Below the pieces are notes generated by a model that worked only from the letters and a program-made list of their open reading frames with translations, did no database searches and was not told the origin of the DNA. From NCBI RefSeq assembly GCF_026342405.1, contig NZ_JAPEMU010000002.1, forward strand, positions 186,001-250,000: a stretch of DNA of 64,000 nt, in the 5' to 3' direction. The stretch's first letter is position 1. Each line of letters starts with the position of its first letter. The position numbers were made by a program, and so were the translations under genes. The stretch comes from Kitasatospora sp. NBC_00240. Lineage in GTDB: Bacteria > Actinomycetota > Actinomycetes > Streptomycetales > Streptomycetaceae. This document shows positions 18,195 through 26,325 of the stretch, in pieces.

Positions 18195-18942
18195 GCAACT
18201 GCGGTCGACCGCCTCTGTACTTCACGGCCAGGAGCAGAACTCACTCCGGAGGCCTATACCGATGCCGGTCAACGTCACCAGACGCGAGTCCTCCAGCACC
18301 CGCTTTAGCTCCGCCCGACGCCCGACGCCCGACCAGACTCGTCACATCGGCAGGAAGCCTGCCCGCCAAGACGTCCAAACCTTCCGAGCGTGGAGACATG
18401 GGTGCCCGGACCCAGCTGGTACCTCCCTTTGTGCTCCCGACGGCGCGGGGCCAATGCCGTCCGCAGCGAGGGTGGCCGCAGACGTCGCTCGCACCACCTG
18501 CCGCTGCCGGGCCACAGGCAAGAGGAGCCGCCGGCAGAATGCGTCGGAAAAGCCAGCGAAGTCCTGGCTTTTCTCGCCGAAATGCCCGGCGCGGGAGGCC
18601 TTCGAAGGCGTCTCCCCGCTTGGCGGCGCGGACGCGAGGACACGGCGCAACAGGCCGGAGAAGCCCCTTCCATGCCCAAGCTCCACGTGCTGTGATTCAC
18701 CTCATATTCCAGACATTTGGCGCAGATCACTGACTACCGTAGCTTTAGCGCATATAGCAACAAATGATCGGCCACCTGCAAATGCCCAATCCTCGCTGGG
18801 GTGGTCGCGCTCATCCACAGCAGCGCAGGGCGGGTTCATCCGACTGACTGCCGGACCCAATCCGGGTTCCTGGAGTGAAACCTGGCCGGCATGGCGGGAA
18901 GCCTCCGAACTCGAAGCTCCGTTCACGGAGGAGGAATTCGCC
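18195..18942. other. 748-bp stretch without a convincing gene
   Basis: Several frames are open on both strands but none has both a ribosome site and recognisable protein features. The last part (from about 18700) is less G+C-rich and should hold the promoter for the leader ORF-phoH unit. Confidence 0.4.
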
Positions 18943-19113
18943 ATGACATCAGGAAACAGGCGACGCCGACCGTACGGCCGCCTCATGGAAGCATTCTTTT
19001 CAGAGCGGGAATTCTTCCCCTCTCGCAGTGGCGTCGGGACAGGCATCCGGCAGTCCTCCCCCGGTCGGTTCCGATCGGACACCGGTCGTCGTCGGCAGGG
19101 AGCAATCGCATGA
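18943..19113 (+). CDS. short basic leader ORF coupled to phoH
   Basis: 56 residues, beginning 'MTSGNRRRRPYGRLMEAFFS' and ending 'RSDTGRRRQGAIA'; very arginine-rich. It has an excellent ribosome site (GGAGGAGGAATTCGCC before ATG). Its stop overlaps the phoH start as ATGA at 19110-19113, the signature of translational coupling. No family is recognised. It could be a leader peptide whose translation delivers ribosomes to phoH, or a small nucleic-acid-binding protein. Confidence 0.55.
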   Translation: MTSGNRRRRPYGRLMEAFFSEREFFPSRSGVGTGIRQSSPGRFRSDTGRRRQGAIA

Positions 19114-20465
19114 TCACCGAAGACCGCGGCACCGTCGCCAAGCTGGCCGCCCACTTCCGGACACCAGACCGGCGCTCGTACGTTCTCGACACCAGCGTGC
19201 TCCTGGCAGACCCTCTCGCCATGACGCGCTTCGAGGAGCACGAGGTCGTCCTGCCGGTGGTGGTGGTCACCGAGCTGGAGGCCAAGCGCCACCACCCCGA
19301 GCTGGGCTACTTCGCCCGCCAGGCACTGCGCCTGCTCGACGACTACCGGATCCGGCACGGCCGCCTCGACGAGCCGATCCCGGTGGGCGAACTCGGCGGC
19401 ACCATCCGGGTGGAACTCAACCACTCGGACACGTCGATACTGCCCGCCGGCTACCGCACGGGCGGGGCGGACACCCGCATCCTCGCGGTCGCCCGCAGGC
19501 TGCAGGCCGAGGGGTACGACGTCACCGTCGTCTCCAAAGACCTCCCGCTGCGCATCAAAGCCAGCTCGGTCGGCCTGCTCGCCGAGGAGTACCGCGCCGA
19601 ACTCGCCGCCACCTCCGGCTGGACCGGCATGTCCGAACTCCACGTCTCCGGCGACCAGGTCGACGCCCTCTTCGGCGCCGGCCACGACCACACCGTCGAG
19701 GTCGACGGCGTCGACGAGCTCCCCGTCCACACCGGACTCGTCCTCACCTCCGAGCGCGGCAAGGCCCTGGGCCGCGTCGCCGGCGACGGCCGCGTCCGCC
19801 TCGTGCGCGGCGACCGCGAAGCCTTCGGCCTGCGCGGACGCAGCGCCGAACAACGCGTCGCCCTCGACCTGCTCCTCGACCCCGACGTCGGCATCGTCTC
19901 CATGGGCGGACGCGCCGGCACCGGCAAATCCGCCCTCGCCCTGTGCGCCGGACTCGAAGCCGTCCTGGAACGCCAGCAGCACCGCAAGGTGATGGTCTTC
20001 CGACCGCTCTACGCCGTCGGCGGCCAGGAACTCGGCTACCTCCCCGGCTCCGAGTCCGAGAAGATGAGCCCCTGGGCCCAGGCCGTCTTCGACACCCTCT
20101 CCGCCGTCACCACCCCCGACGTCATCGAGGAAGTCATCTCCCGCGGCATGCTGGAGGTCCTCCCCCTCACCCACATCCGCGGCCGCTCCCTGCACGACGC
20201 CTTCGTGATCGTCGACGAGGCCCAGTCGCTGGAACGCAACGTGCTGCTCACGGTCCTCTCCCGGATCGGCCAGGGCTCCCGCGTCGTCCTCACCCACGAC
20301 GTCGCCCAGCGCGACAATCTCAGAGTCGGCCGCCACGACGGCGTCGTCGCCGTCGTCGAGAAGCTGAAGGGCCACCCGCTGTTCGCCCACATCACCCTCA
20401 CCCGCTCCGAACGCTCCCCGATCGCCGCCCTCGTCACCGAGATGCTGGAGGACATCCAGCCCTAG
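19110..20465 (+). CDS. phoH: PhoH-family protein with N-terminal PIN domain
   Basis: 451 residues. Residues about 24-150 are a PIN ribonuclease domain ('YVLDTSVLLADP', 'VVVTELEAKRHHPELG', 'GGADTRILAVARRL', 'TVVSKDLPLRIKA'). The C-terminal half is the PhoH ATPase: Walker A 'GGRAGTGKSALAL' at about 266-278, 'GYLPGSESEKMSPW', and Walker B 'FVIVDEAQSLE' near 366. This is the usual PIN-PhoH fusion, thought to couple RNA unwinding to cleavage. It is translationally coupled to the short ORF upstream and lies 111 bp before arc on the same strand. Confidence 0.93.
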   Translation: MITEDRGTVAKLAAHFRTPDRRSYVLDTSVLLADPLAMTRFEEHEVVLPVVVVTELEAKRHHPELGYFARQALRLLDDYRIRHGRLDEPIPVGELGGTIRVELNHSDTSILPAGYRTGGADTRILAVARRLQAEGYDVTVVSKDLPLRIKASSVGLLAEEYRAELAATSGWTGMSELHVSGDQVDALFGAGHDHTVEVDGVDELPVHTGLVLTSERGKALGRVAGDGRVRLVRGDREAFGLRGRSAEQRVALDLLLDPDVGIVSMGGRAGTGKSALALCAGLEAVLERQQHRKVMVFRPLYAVGGQELGYLPGSESEKMSPWAQAVFDTLSAVTTPDVIEEVISRGMLEVLPLTHIRGRSLHDAFVIVDEAQSLERNVLLTVLSRIGQGSRVVLTHDVAQRDNLRVGRHDGVVAVVEKLKGHPLFAHITLTRSERSPIAALVTEMLEDIQP

Positions 20466-20576
20466 CCGGGCCACCGGTCCGGGGCTGCGGTCGACCCCAG
20501 ACCGTTCGTGGCAAAACTTCCTTTCAGGTACCGATGTGTACGCCAGATTTCAGCTCTACCGGAGGAGGTGGGAGCC

Positions 20577-22259
20577 GTGACGGTGAGCCGTGACGCCTAC
20601 GCCCGCAGTACCGACTCGCCGCGCAATTCGAGAATCCTCGAAGAGCGGATCGTCGAGCTCCAGACCAACCTGGCCGGCGTGACCGCCCAGAACGAACGGC
20701 TCGCCTCCACCCTTCGGGAGGCCCGCGACCAGATCGTGGCCCTCAAGGAGGAAGTGGACAGGCTGGCCCAGCCCCCCGCCGGATTCGGCACCTTCCTCGA
20801 CCAGAACGAGGACGGCACCGCAGACATCTTCACCGGCGGTCGCAAGCTGCGCGTCAACGTCAGCCCGAGCATCGAGCTCGACGAGCTGCGCCGCGGCCAG
20901 GAGGTGATGCTCAACGAGGCCCTCAACATCGTGGACGCGATGGCCTTCGAGAGCATCGGCGACATCGTCACCCTCAAGGAAGTCCTCGAGGACGGCGAGC
21001 GCGCCCTGGTCACCGGGCACACCGACGAGGAGCGGGTGGTCCGGCTCGCCGAACCGCTGCGCGACATCACCCTGCGTCCGGGCGACGCCCTCCTGCTGGA
21101 GCCCCGCTCCGGCTACGTCTACGAGGTCGTCCCCAAGTCGGAGGTCGAGGACCTGGTCCTCGAGGAGGTCCCCGACATCGACTACCGGCAGATCGGCGGT
21201 CTGGCCAACCAGATCGAGCAGATCCGCGACGCGGTCGAACTGCCCTACCTGCACGCCGACCTGTTCAAGGAGTACGAGCTCCGGCCGCCGAAGGGCGTCC
21301 TGCTCTACGGCCCTCCCGGCTGTGGCAAGACGCTGATCGCCAAGGCGGTGGCGAACTCGCTCGCCAAGAAGGTCGCCGAGGTCACCGGCCGCCCGCAGGG
21401 GAAGAGCTACTTCCTCAACATCAAGGGCCCCGAGCTCCTCAACAAGTACGTCGGCGAGACCGAGCGGCAGATCCGCCTGGTCTTCCAGCGGGCCCGTGAG
21501 AAGGCCAGCGAGGGCACGCCCGTCATCGTCTTCTTCGACGAGATGGAGTCGCTCTTCCGTACCCGCGGCTCGGGTGTCAGCTCGGACGTGGAGAACACCA
21601 TCGTCCCGCAGCTGCTGGCCGAGATCGACGGTGTGGAGGGCCTGGAGAACGTCATCGTGATCGGTGCCTCGAACCGTGAGGACATGATCGACCCGGCGAT
21701 CCTGCGGCCCGGCCGGTTGGACGTCAAGATCAAGATCGAGCGTCCGGACGCCGAGGCGGCCAAGGACATCTTCTCGAAGTACCTCAAGGACTCGCTGCCC
21801 TTCCACCCGGACGACCTCAAGGAGCACGACGGCTCGGTGGACTCCACCGTGGCGGCGATGATCCAGGCGGTGGTCGAGCGGATGTACACCGAGACCGAGG
21901 AGAACCGCTTCCTGGAGGTCACCTACGCAGGCGGTGACAAGGAGGTCCTGTACTTCAAGGACTTCAACTCCGGCGCCATGATCCAGAACATCGTGGACCG
22001 GGCGAAGAAGATGGCCATCAAGGACTTCCTCGACCACGGCCAGCGCGGCCTTCGCGTCTCCCACCTGCTCGCCGCCTGTGTGGACGAGTTCAAGGAGAAC
22101 GAGGACCTGCCCAACACCACCAACCCGGACGACTGGGCCCGCATCTCCGGCAAGAAGGGCGAGCGGATCGTCTTCATCCGCACGCTCGTCACCGGCAAGC
22201 AGGGCGCCGAGTCCGGCCGCTCCATCGACACCGTGGCCAACACGGGGCAGTACCTCTAA
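20577..22259 (+). CDS. arc: proteasome-associated AAA+ ATPase Arc (Mpa)
   Basis: 560 residues. The GTG at 20577 follows GGAGGTGGGA. An N-terminal coiled coil ('RILEERIVELQTNLAGV…LKEEVDRL') captures Pup. Then come the tandem OB folds and the AAA module: Walker A 'GPPGCGKTLIAKAV' near 245, Walker B 'VIVFFDEMESLFRTRGSG', sensor 'VIGASNREDMIDPAILRPGR'. The tail 'TVANTGQYL' has the penultimate Tyr that opens the 20S gate. The protein unfolds pupylated substrates for the proteasome. Chromosomal actinobacterial clusters place dop between arc and pup and prcBA after; here pup follows at once and dop, prcB, prcA and pafA are absent. It may be an extra copy or a relocated gene. Confidence 0.95.
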   Translation: MTVSRDAYARSTDSPRNSRILEERIVELQTNLAGVTAQNERLASTLREARDQIVALKEEVDRLAQPPAGFGTFLDQNEDGTADIFTGGRKLRVNVSPSIELDELRRGQEVMLNEALNIVDAMAFESIGDIVTLKEVLEDGERALVTGHTDEERVVRLAEPLRDITLRPGDALLLEPRSGYVYEVVPKSEVEDLVLEEVPDIDYRQIGGLANQIEQIRDAVELPYLHADLFKEYELRPPKGVLLYGPPGCGKTLIAKAVANSLAKKVAEVTGRPQGKSYFLNIKGPELLNKYVGETERQIRLVFQRAREKASEGTPVIVFFDEMESLFRTRGSGVSSDVENTIVPQLLAEIDGVEGLENVIVIGASNREDMIDPAILRPGRLDVKIKIERPDAEAAKDIFSKYLKDSLPFHPDDLKEHDGSVDSTVAAMIQAVVERMYTETEENRFLEVTYAGGDKEVLYFKDFNSGAMIQNIVDRAKKMAIKDFLDHGQRGLRVSHLLAACVDEFKENEDLPNTTNPDDWARISGKKGERIVFIRTLVTGKQGAESGRSIDTVANTGQYL

Positions 22260-22458
22260 CCAGGTCCCTCCCCGTTCCGCCGGCCCCGTCCGACTGTGGC
22301 GCCTCGCGGCCCCGCAGCCGGACGGCGGCTCTCACCTGCGGCCGTGCGGCGCGGAACTGCATCGAGAGCAAGGACACGTCCCCCGCCCCGTGCCCGGCAT
22401 CGAGTGGGCGGGGACCGGGAACACCAGTCATACCGAACGAATGAGCGAGGTCAGGGAT

Positions 22459-22677
22459 ATGACGAACAAAGACACCGAAGGCGGCCAGCAGCGATCGAAC
22501 CGCTCCTCCCAGGAGGTCGACGAACAGAATGCCGAGGCTCAGAACTCCCAGGATCTCCAGGAACGCCAGGAGAAGCTGAGCGACGACGTCGAATCGGTCC
22601 TGGACGAGATCGACGAGGTCCTTGAGGCGAACGCCGAGGAATTCGTGCAGCAATACGTCCAGAAAGGCGGCCAGTAG
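22459..22677 (+). CDS. pup: prokaryotic ubiquitin-like protein Pup
   Basis: 72 residues, 'MTNKDTEGGQQRSNRSSQEV' to the C-terminus 'YVQKGGQ'. The central 'RQEKLSDDVESVLDEIDEVL' is the helix that pairs with the Arc coiled coil. The final Gln means Dop must deamidate it before PafA can attach it to lysines, and neither enzyme is encoded here. An upstream in-frame ATG at 22441 is possible, but the shorter form matches Pup length. It lies 199 bp after arc, with a strong hairpin downstream. Confidence 0.93.
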   Translation: MTNKDTEGGQQRSNRSSQEVDEQNAEAQNSQDLQERQEKLSDDVESVLDEIDEVLEANAEEFVQQYVQKGGQ

Positions 22678-22810
22678 CGACCGGCCCGGAGCCCCTGGCA
22701 ACCCCGGCCCACGCGAATCCACGGGTCCCGGGGGCCAGGGTGTTCAGTCGGCGTACTGCCGCCATCAGCCCCCTGGACTGCGACCGCACGCCCTGCCTCC
22801 CAGGACACCG

Positions 22811-22936
22811 CCCCAGGCCGGCGACGGACGAGACCGCGACCACCCTCCCCTGCCGAGCTGCCCGACCACTCCGGGCAGCTCGGCAGGGGAGGGCAATCGC
22901 GTGACCGATCCCGCTGGAACCGCCCGTGACAGTCAC
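22811..22936 (-). pseudogene. possible short-chain dehydrogenase remnant
   Basis: The minus strand reads 'VTVTGGSSGIGHAIAL' (the TGxxxGIG cofactor motif) and, after only about 15 residues, 'GRVVAVSSVAGLG' (the strand and Ser of SDR enzymes). In a real SDR about 120 residues separate these blocks. The missing part coincides with the 22-bp inverted repeat. Suggestive, not certain. Confidence 0.35.
22843..22893. terminator. perfect 22-bp inverted repeat, probable terminator of arc-pup
   Basis: Arms 22843-22864 and 22872-22893 are exact complements, with a 7-base loop (ACCACTC). There is no T-run, as is usual in Streptomyces terminators. It lies 166 bp after the pup stop. Confidence 0.6.
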
Positions 22937-23340
22937 GTGCGGCGAGCCAGGGACCGGGCAGCCGGGCAGTGTTCGGGCCTGGACGCACCGGTCCGGGCGG
23001 GCATCCAGGCGGGTGATCACTTGATGGGAACCGTCCTCACGCCACCTGTCACCCCCACTACGCTCGGGTCGAGGCGCCCGGCAGCCGACGTCCTACCCGG
23101 TTCCCGGACCTTCGCGTGAACCGCCCGTGCTTCCCGGCCTCTTGATGTCCTGCCATTCCAGAGCTCACTGCCACCCCGCGATGGGCACTCGCACGCCATC
23201 GGGAATCTCCCGTGCGGGCCGCCACTCCAGCGGGTGCGCCCATGCTAGATGAGCGCCGGTCAGGAACATCGGGCCCGTAGGCCCAATCTTCCTGACCGGC
23301 ACCGACTCGCCGGGCCCGCGCCGGAAGGCCGAGCCCGAAG

Positions 23341-24414
23341 TCAGCCAGCGGAGCCTCGTGAGACGAGGTCGGACAGCGCCGAGGACGGAGCGGGGGCGGA
23401 ACCTCGGTCCGGCGGGGACGTGGTGGACGAGACTGCGCGGGAAGCCACAGCCGACTGCGACGGCCCGGACGGGAACGCGGCCGCGGTTGACGCGCTGGGA
23501 GTCCCGCTCACCCTCGCGGCTTGCGACGGCAACGCCGACACCACGGGGTCGGGCGACGCACCGGGTGTCCCGCTCACCCCCGAAGCCTCCGACGACGCCA
23601 CGGCTGCGGACGACACACCCGATGTCCCGCTTGCCTTGGCAGCCTCCGACGGCAACGCCGACGACACCACCGGGACGGGTGACGCAGTCGACGTCCCACC
23701 CACCCCTGCGGCTTGCGACGGCAATGCCGGCGGCACCACGGCAGCCGGCGACGCACCGGAAGTGGCGCCCGAACTCTGGCCCGATCCCACAGGCGTGGCA
23801 GCCGCCGTGGGAGACTCCGGCGCCGGTGAGCCGCTCGGCGACGCGACGAGCGTGGGTGAAGGGATTTCCCGGGTCGCCGGTACGCCGACGGTGGCGGGTG
23901 CGGTCGGGCTCGCGGGAGGAGTGGACGGTGACGCGGGTGACGGCAGCACCTTCGACGAGGGCCCAGCAGTCGGCGTGATACTCGGGACGGCCCTCTGCGC
24001 AGGTATGCGCCTTGTCGCGGAGGGAGCGGTCGAAGGGGTCGAGGCGATCGCAGCGGCCTGCGGCACGCCGACGGCCGGCGCAGCCGACGGGTTTTCCGAC
24101 ACGGGGCCCGCGGCCGCCGTGCCGGGAGGCACCGACGCAGTCGCCACCAGGAGAGAGGGCGAGGAGGATGCGCGGGCGCTCTCGGTCAGGAACAGCCGAT
24201 CCTGCCCACCGGGGCCGAGGAAAGGGAACGCCGGAGGAGTACGGACTGACGCGGCCTCCAGAGCCCGGTCCGGGTGCGGCGGCGGGCGAAGCGCCCAGGT
24301 GGTTCCAGTGACAGCGGCGGCGCAGGCGATGCCTGCTACGGACAACCGCCAGGACAGGGGCCGGCGCCGGCGGTGCTTTGCCTGGTTGCGCATACGTGAC
24401 CGTCTACCTTTCAT
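23341..24414 (-). CDS. membrane-anchored Pro/Ser/Ala-rich protein
   Basis: 357 residues. The basic start ('MKGRRSRMRNQAKHRRRR') is followed by one hydrophobic segment near residues 22-43 ('LSVAGIACAAAVTGTTWAL'), typical of a signal anchor. The remainder is low-complexity Pro/Ser/Ala/Thr, with imperfect repeats around residues 230-320 built on 'ALPSQAA-VSGT-SAS'. No enzyme domain is seen. It could be a cell-wall-spanning stalk. It lies downstream of the ECF sigma and LuxR genes on the same strand (117-bp gap). The opposite strand also has a long open frame, so confidence is limited; the membrane segment favours this strand. Confidence 0.55.
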   Translation of the reverse strand: MKGRRSRMRNQAKHRRRRPLSWRLSVAGIACAAAVTGTTWALRPPPHPDRALEAASVRTPPAFPFLGPGGQDRLFLTESARASSSPSLLVATASVPPGTAAAGPVSENPSAAPAVGVPQAAAIASTPSTAPSATRRIPAQRAVPSITPTAGPSSKVLPSPASPSTPPASPTAPATVGVPATREIPSPTLVASPSGSPAPESPTAAATPVGSGQSSGATSGASPAAVVPPALPSQAAGVGGTSTASPVPVVSSALPSEAAKASGTSGVSSAAVASSEASGVSGTPGASPDPVVSALPSQAARVSGTPSASTAAAFPSGPSQSAVASRAVSSTTSPPDRGSAPAPSSALSDLVSRGSAG

Positions 24415-24531
24415 CCCCCTGTCCGATGGGCTTGAGCCGCCGAGGCGATGACCGCCGCGATACTCGGGAACTGCACGCCAGGCGTCGGCGAACCGGCCAT
24501 GGCAAGATCCACCACACAGCGCTGCCCGCTG

Positions 24532-25059
24532 TCAGCCCCCCGGTCCCAGCAGCTTGTGCGCCCAGGCGGCACTGATCAGCTCCACCCGCGACCGGGCGCC
24601 CAGGTCGCGACGGAGCGCCTCCACGTGGCTGAGCACTGAGTCCACGCTGATGTGCAGGTACCGCGCGATGGCCGAGTACGACAGCCCCGATGCCATCATC
24701 CGCAGAACCTCGTGACGCCGCGGGGTGATGGCGGCGGGAGACGCGTGCAGAGGCACTCGCGGCGTTATCACACCTGCGCAGTAAGCCTCGTGAATCAGCT
24801 GCGCCCGGTCCCCCTTCACCTCGAACCGCGCGACGAGCCGCCGCACCGTGTAGGTGATCGTCTGAACCGAGTGGTTGAGGACCGTGGCCGCCTGCGTCAG
24901 CGTCATACCGGAGGCCAGCAGGGCGAGAACCTTCACCTGATGCTCGTCCAGGCCGATCCGGTTCGGATACACAATGGACACCGCTGCTCCTGACTCGTAG
25001 ACGCGCGAGTGATCGTTGTTCCGTCCGTCCGGCACGTTTCGTGGCGGCGCAGCATCCAT
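24532..25059 (-). CDS. LuxR-type regulator with two HTH segments
   Basis: About 175 residues from the ATG at 25059, with a G-rich ribosome site. There are two GerE-like helix-turn-helix stretches: 'LDEHQVKVLALLASGMTLTQ' with 'HSVQTITYTVRRLVARF' near residues 36-80, and 'ITPRRHEVLRMMASGLSYSA' with 'HISVDSVLSHVEALRRDLGA' near 110-160. No receiver or ligand domain is present, so it is essentially two DNA-binding domains in tandem. It lies 27 bp after the ECF sigma gene in the same direction and is probably cotranscribed. Confidence 0.8.
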   Translation of the reverse strand: MDAAPPRNVPDGRNNDHSRVYESGAAVSIVYPNRIGLDEHQVKVLALLASGMTLTQAATVLNHSVQTITYTVRRLVARFEVKGDRAQLIHEAYCAGVITPRVPLHASPAAITPRRHEVLRMMASGLSYSAIARYLHISVDSVLSHVEALRRDLGARSRVELISAAWAHKLLGPGG

Positions 25060-25086
25060 GTCGCCCCCCGTCCTCACGGTCCCGCC

Positions 25087-25632
25087 CTATCCGGCCATCT
25101 CGAACCGCTCCGCCATCCTGCGCAGCTCTCTGAGCGCGTAGAAGTTCCGGGACTTGACGGTGCCCGTGGGCACGCCGATGCAGCGTGCCGTCTCCGGTAT
25201 CGAATGATCCAGATAGTGGAGCAGCATCAGCACCTCGCGGTGCGGGGCGGAAAGCTCGGAGAGTGTACTGACAAGATCAAGTGCGGCGTGGACCTGCTCC
25301 GTGCAGTCCTGCACCGCCGGTACGTCGTGGGAAGGATCGTTGGTTTCCTGAGGCCTGGCCTTTCTTGCCCTGGCCATGTCGATGAGGATGTTCCTGGCGA
25401 CCTTCAGCAACCATGGCTTGAGAGTGCCCGTGCTCCGATCCAGTCGGTCCGCGTTCCGCCAGGCCCGGAGGAAAACCTCCTGCACGACGTCCTCGGCGGT
25501 CGCCAGATCCACCCGACCGATCTTCTTCACATACCGGATGAGAAACTCATAGTGGTCCCCGTACAGGCCCCCTATGAACTCGTCGTCCGCAGCCTCCTGC
25601 TTCGGTTCGGCACCCTGCGAATGAATCCGCAT
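25087..25632 (-). CDS. ECF RNA polymerase sigma factor
   Basis: 181 residues. Region 2: 'YVKKIGRVDLATAEDVVQEV' and 'FLRAWRNADRL'. Region 4: 'LSAPHREVLMLLHYLDHSIP' then 'IGVPTGTVKSRNFYALRELR'. The ATG at 25632 follows AGAGGA; a TTG one codon earlier is less likely. No anti-sigma gene is visible next to it; the LuxR-type regulator and the membrane-anchored protein follow downstream and may be its targets or partners. Confidence 0.9.
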   Translation of the reverse strand: MRIHSQGAEPKQEAADDEFIGGLYGDHYEFLIRYVKKIGRVDLATAEDVVQEVFLRAWRNADRLDRSTGTLKPWLLKVARNILIDMARARKARPQETNDPSHDVPAVQDCTEQVHAALDLVSTLSELSAPHREVLMLLHYLDHSIPETARCIGVPTGTVKSRNFYALRELRRMAERFEMAG

Positions 25633-26325
25633 CAACTGGTCCTCTTTCCTAGGGCGCCGAGAACGCTGAGCGGATCCGAGGCTGCACCATCGGCCGGAGG
25701 CTCCCGAGGCACTCGATTCCCCGCAGCGGACGGCGTGCCCCGCTGGCTCCGGTCAGGCTGGACCGGGCGCTCCCGGCCCCGGAGCAACAGAACAGCTTCT
25801 CGTCCGAGCCAGGCCATCCGTCTCCGCGTCTCCCGCGTTTCAGGACAATTCCACCCTTGGCGTCCAGCCTTGGACAGGGCCCACAGGCCCAAGACCGGCT
25901 GCCCATTGCCGAGAGCGCCGCCCCGCTCGGCGGCTTCGAAGGTGCAGGTCATCGCCGGATCGAGCTGCTCGCTCCGCCGTATGCCCTGATGGCCTCCCGC
26001 CACCAGGCGCCTGCCGATCCCGTCCCTGTCGGCGGACGCGGATGAAGCAGTACCAGGCTCCGTCGAGCGGAAACCGATCGCCACGAACCGCAGGCGCGCC
26101 AACAGCGCTCTGGCGCCGCCTACAAAGCATGACGCAGACGCCCGGAAACGGTGGGTCTCTTCGGTCGCTGAGCGAAGATGCCTGGTCAGGAGCGTGTAGC
26201 ACCGGCAGCAGCGACCGAAGCGACCGAAGGACGGGACTGCCGACGCAGTTGGAGGGGTGGCTCAGGTGGCGTCCCGGGTTGGCGGAGAACAGGTGTTGTG
26301 AACAGCGGACCATCCTGCGGTGATC
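25633..26325. other. 693-bp region between sigma factor and glutaminase
   Basis: It should hold the sigma gene promoter. A minus-strand frame overlaps the sigma start but has a TTG start and no family features. At 26211-26230 it reads GCGACCGAAGCGACCGAAGG, close to the origin iterons at 57.7-58.4 kb, with TTCGGTCGCT in inverse orientation at 26159-26168. Confidence 0.4.

Larger units (their letters stand above)
22678..23340. other. 663-bp region after pup: hairpin and gene debris
   Basis: Contains the perfect inverted repeat at 22843-22893 and, on the minus strand, scraps resembling a short-chain dehydrogenase. From 22940 to 23340 nothing is recognised. Confidence 0.4.

Noticed and set aside
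18191..18733. Plus-strand frame after the RsbW-like gene
   Set aside because: Start overlaps the previous stop but codon pattern and composition look random; no homology recognised.
18702..20474. 590-codon minus-strand frame opposite phoH
   Set aside because: Acidic low-complexity shadow caused by high G+C codon bias in phoH.
20556..22064. 502-codon minus-strand frame opposite arc
   Set aside because: Arc is unmistakable on the plus strand; this is its mirror.
23249..24451. 400-codon plus-strand frame opposite the Pro/Ser-rich protein
   Set aside because: No signal, domain or ribosome site; the minus strand gives a basic start plus membrane anchor. Not fully excluded.
25632..26102. Minus-strand frame ending at the sigma factor start, possible upstream cistron
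   Set aside because: TTG start without ribosome site and no protein-like pattern; the overlap alone is not enough.
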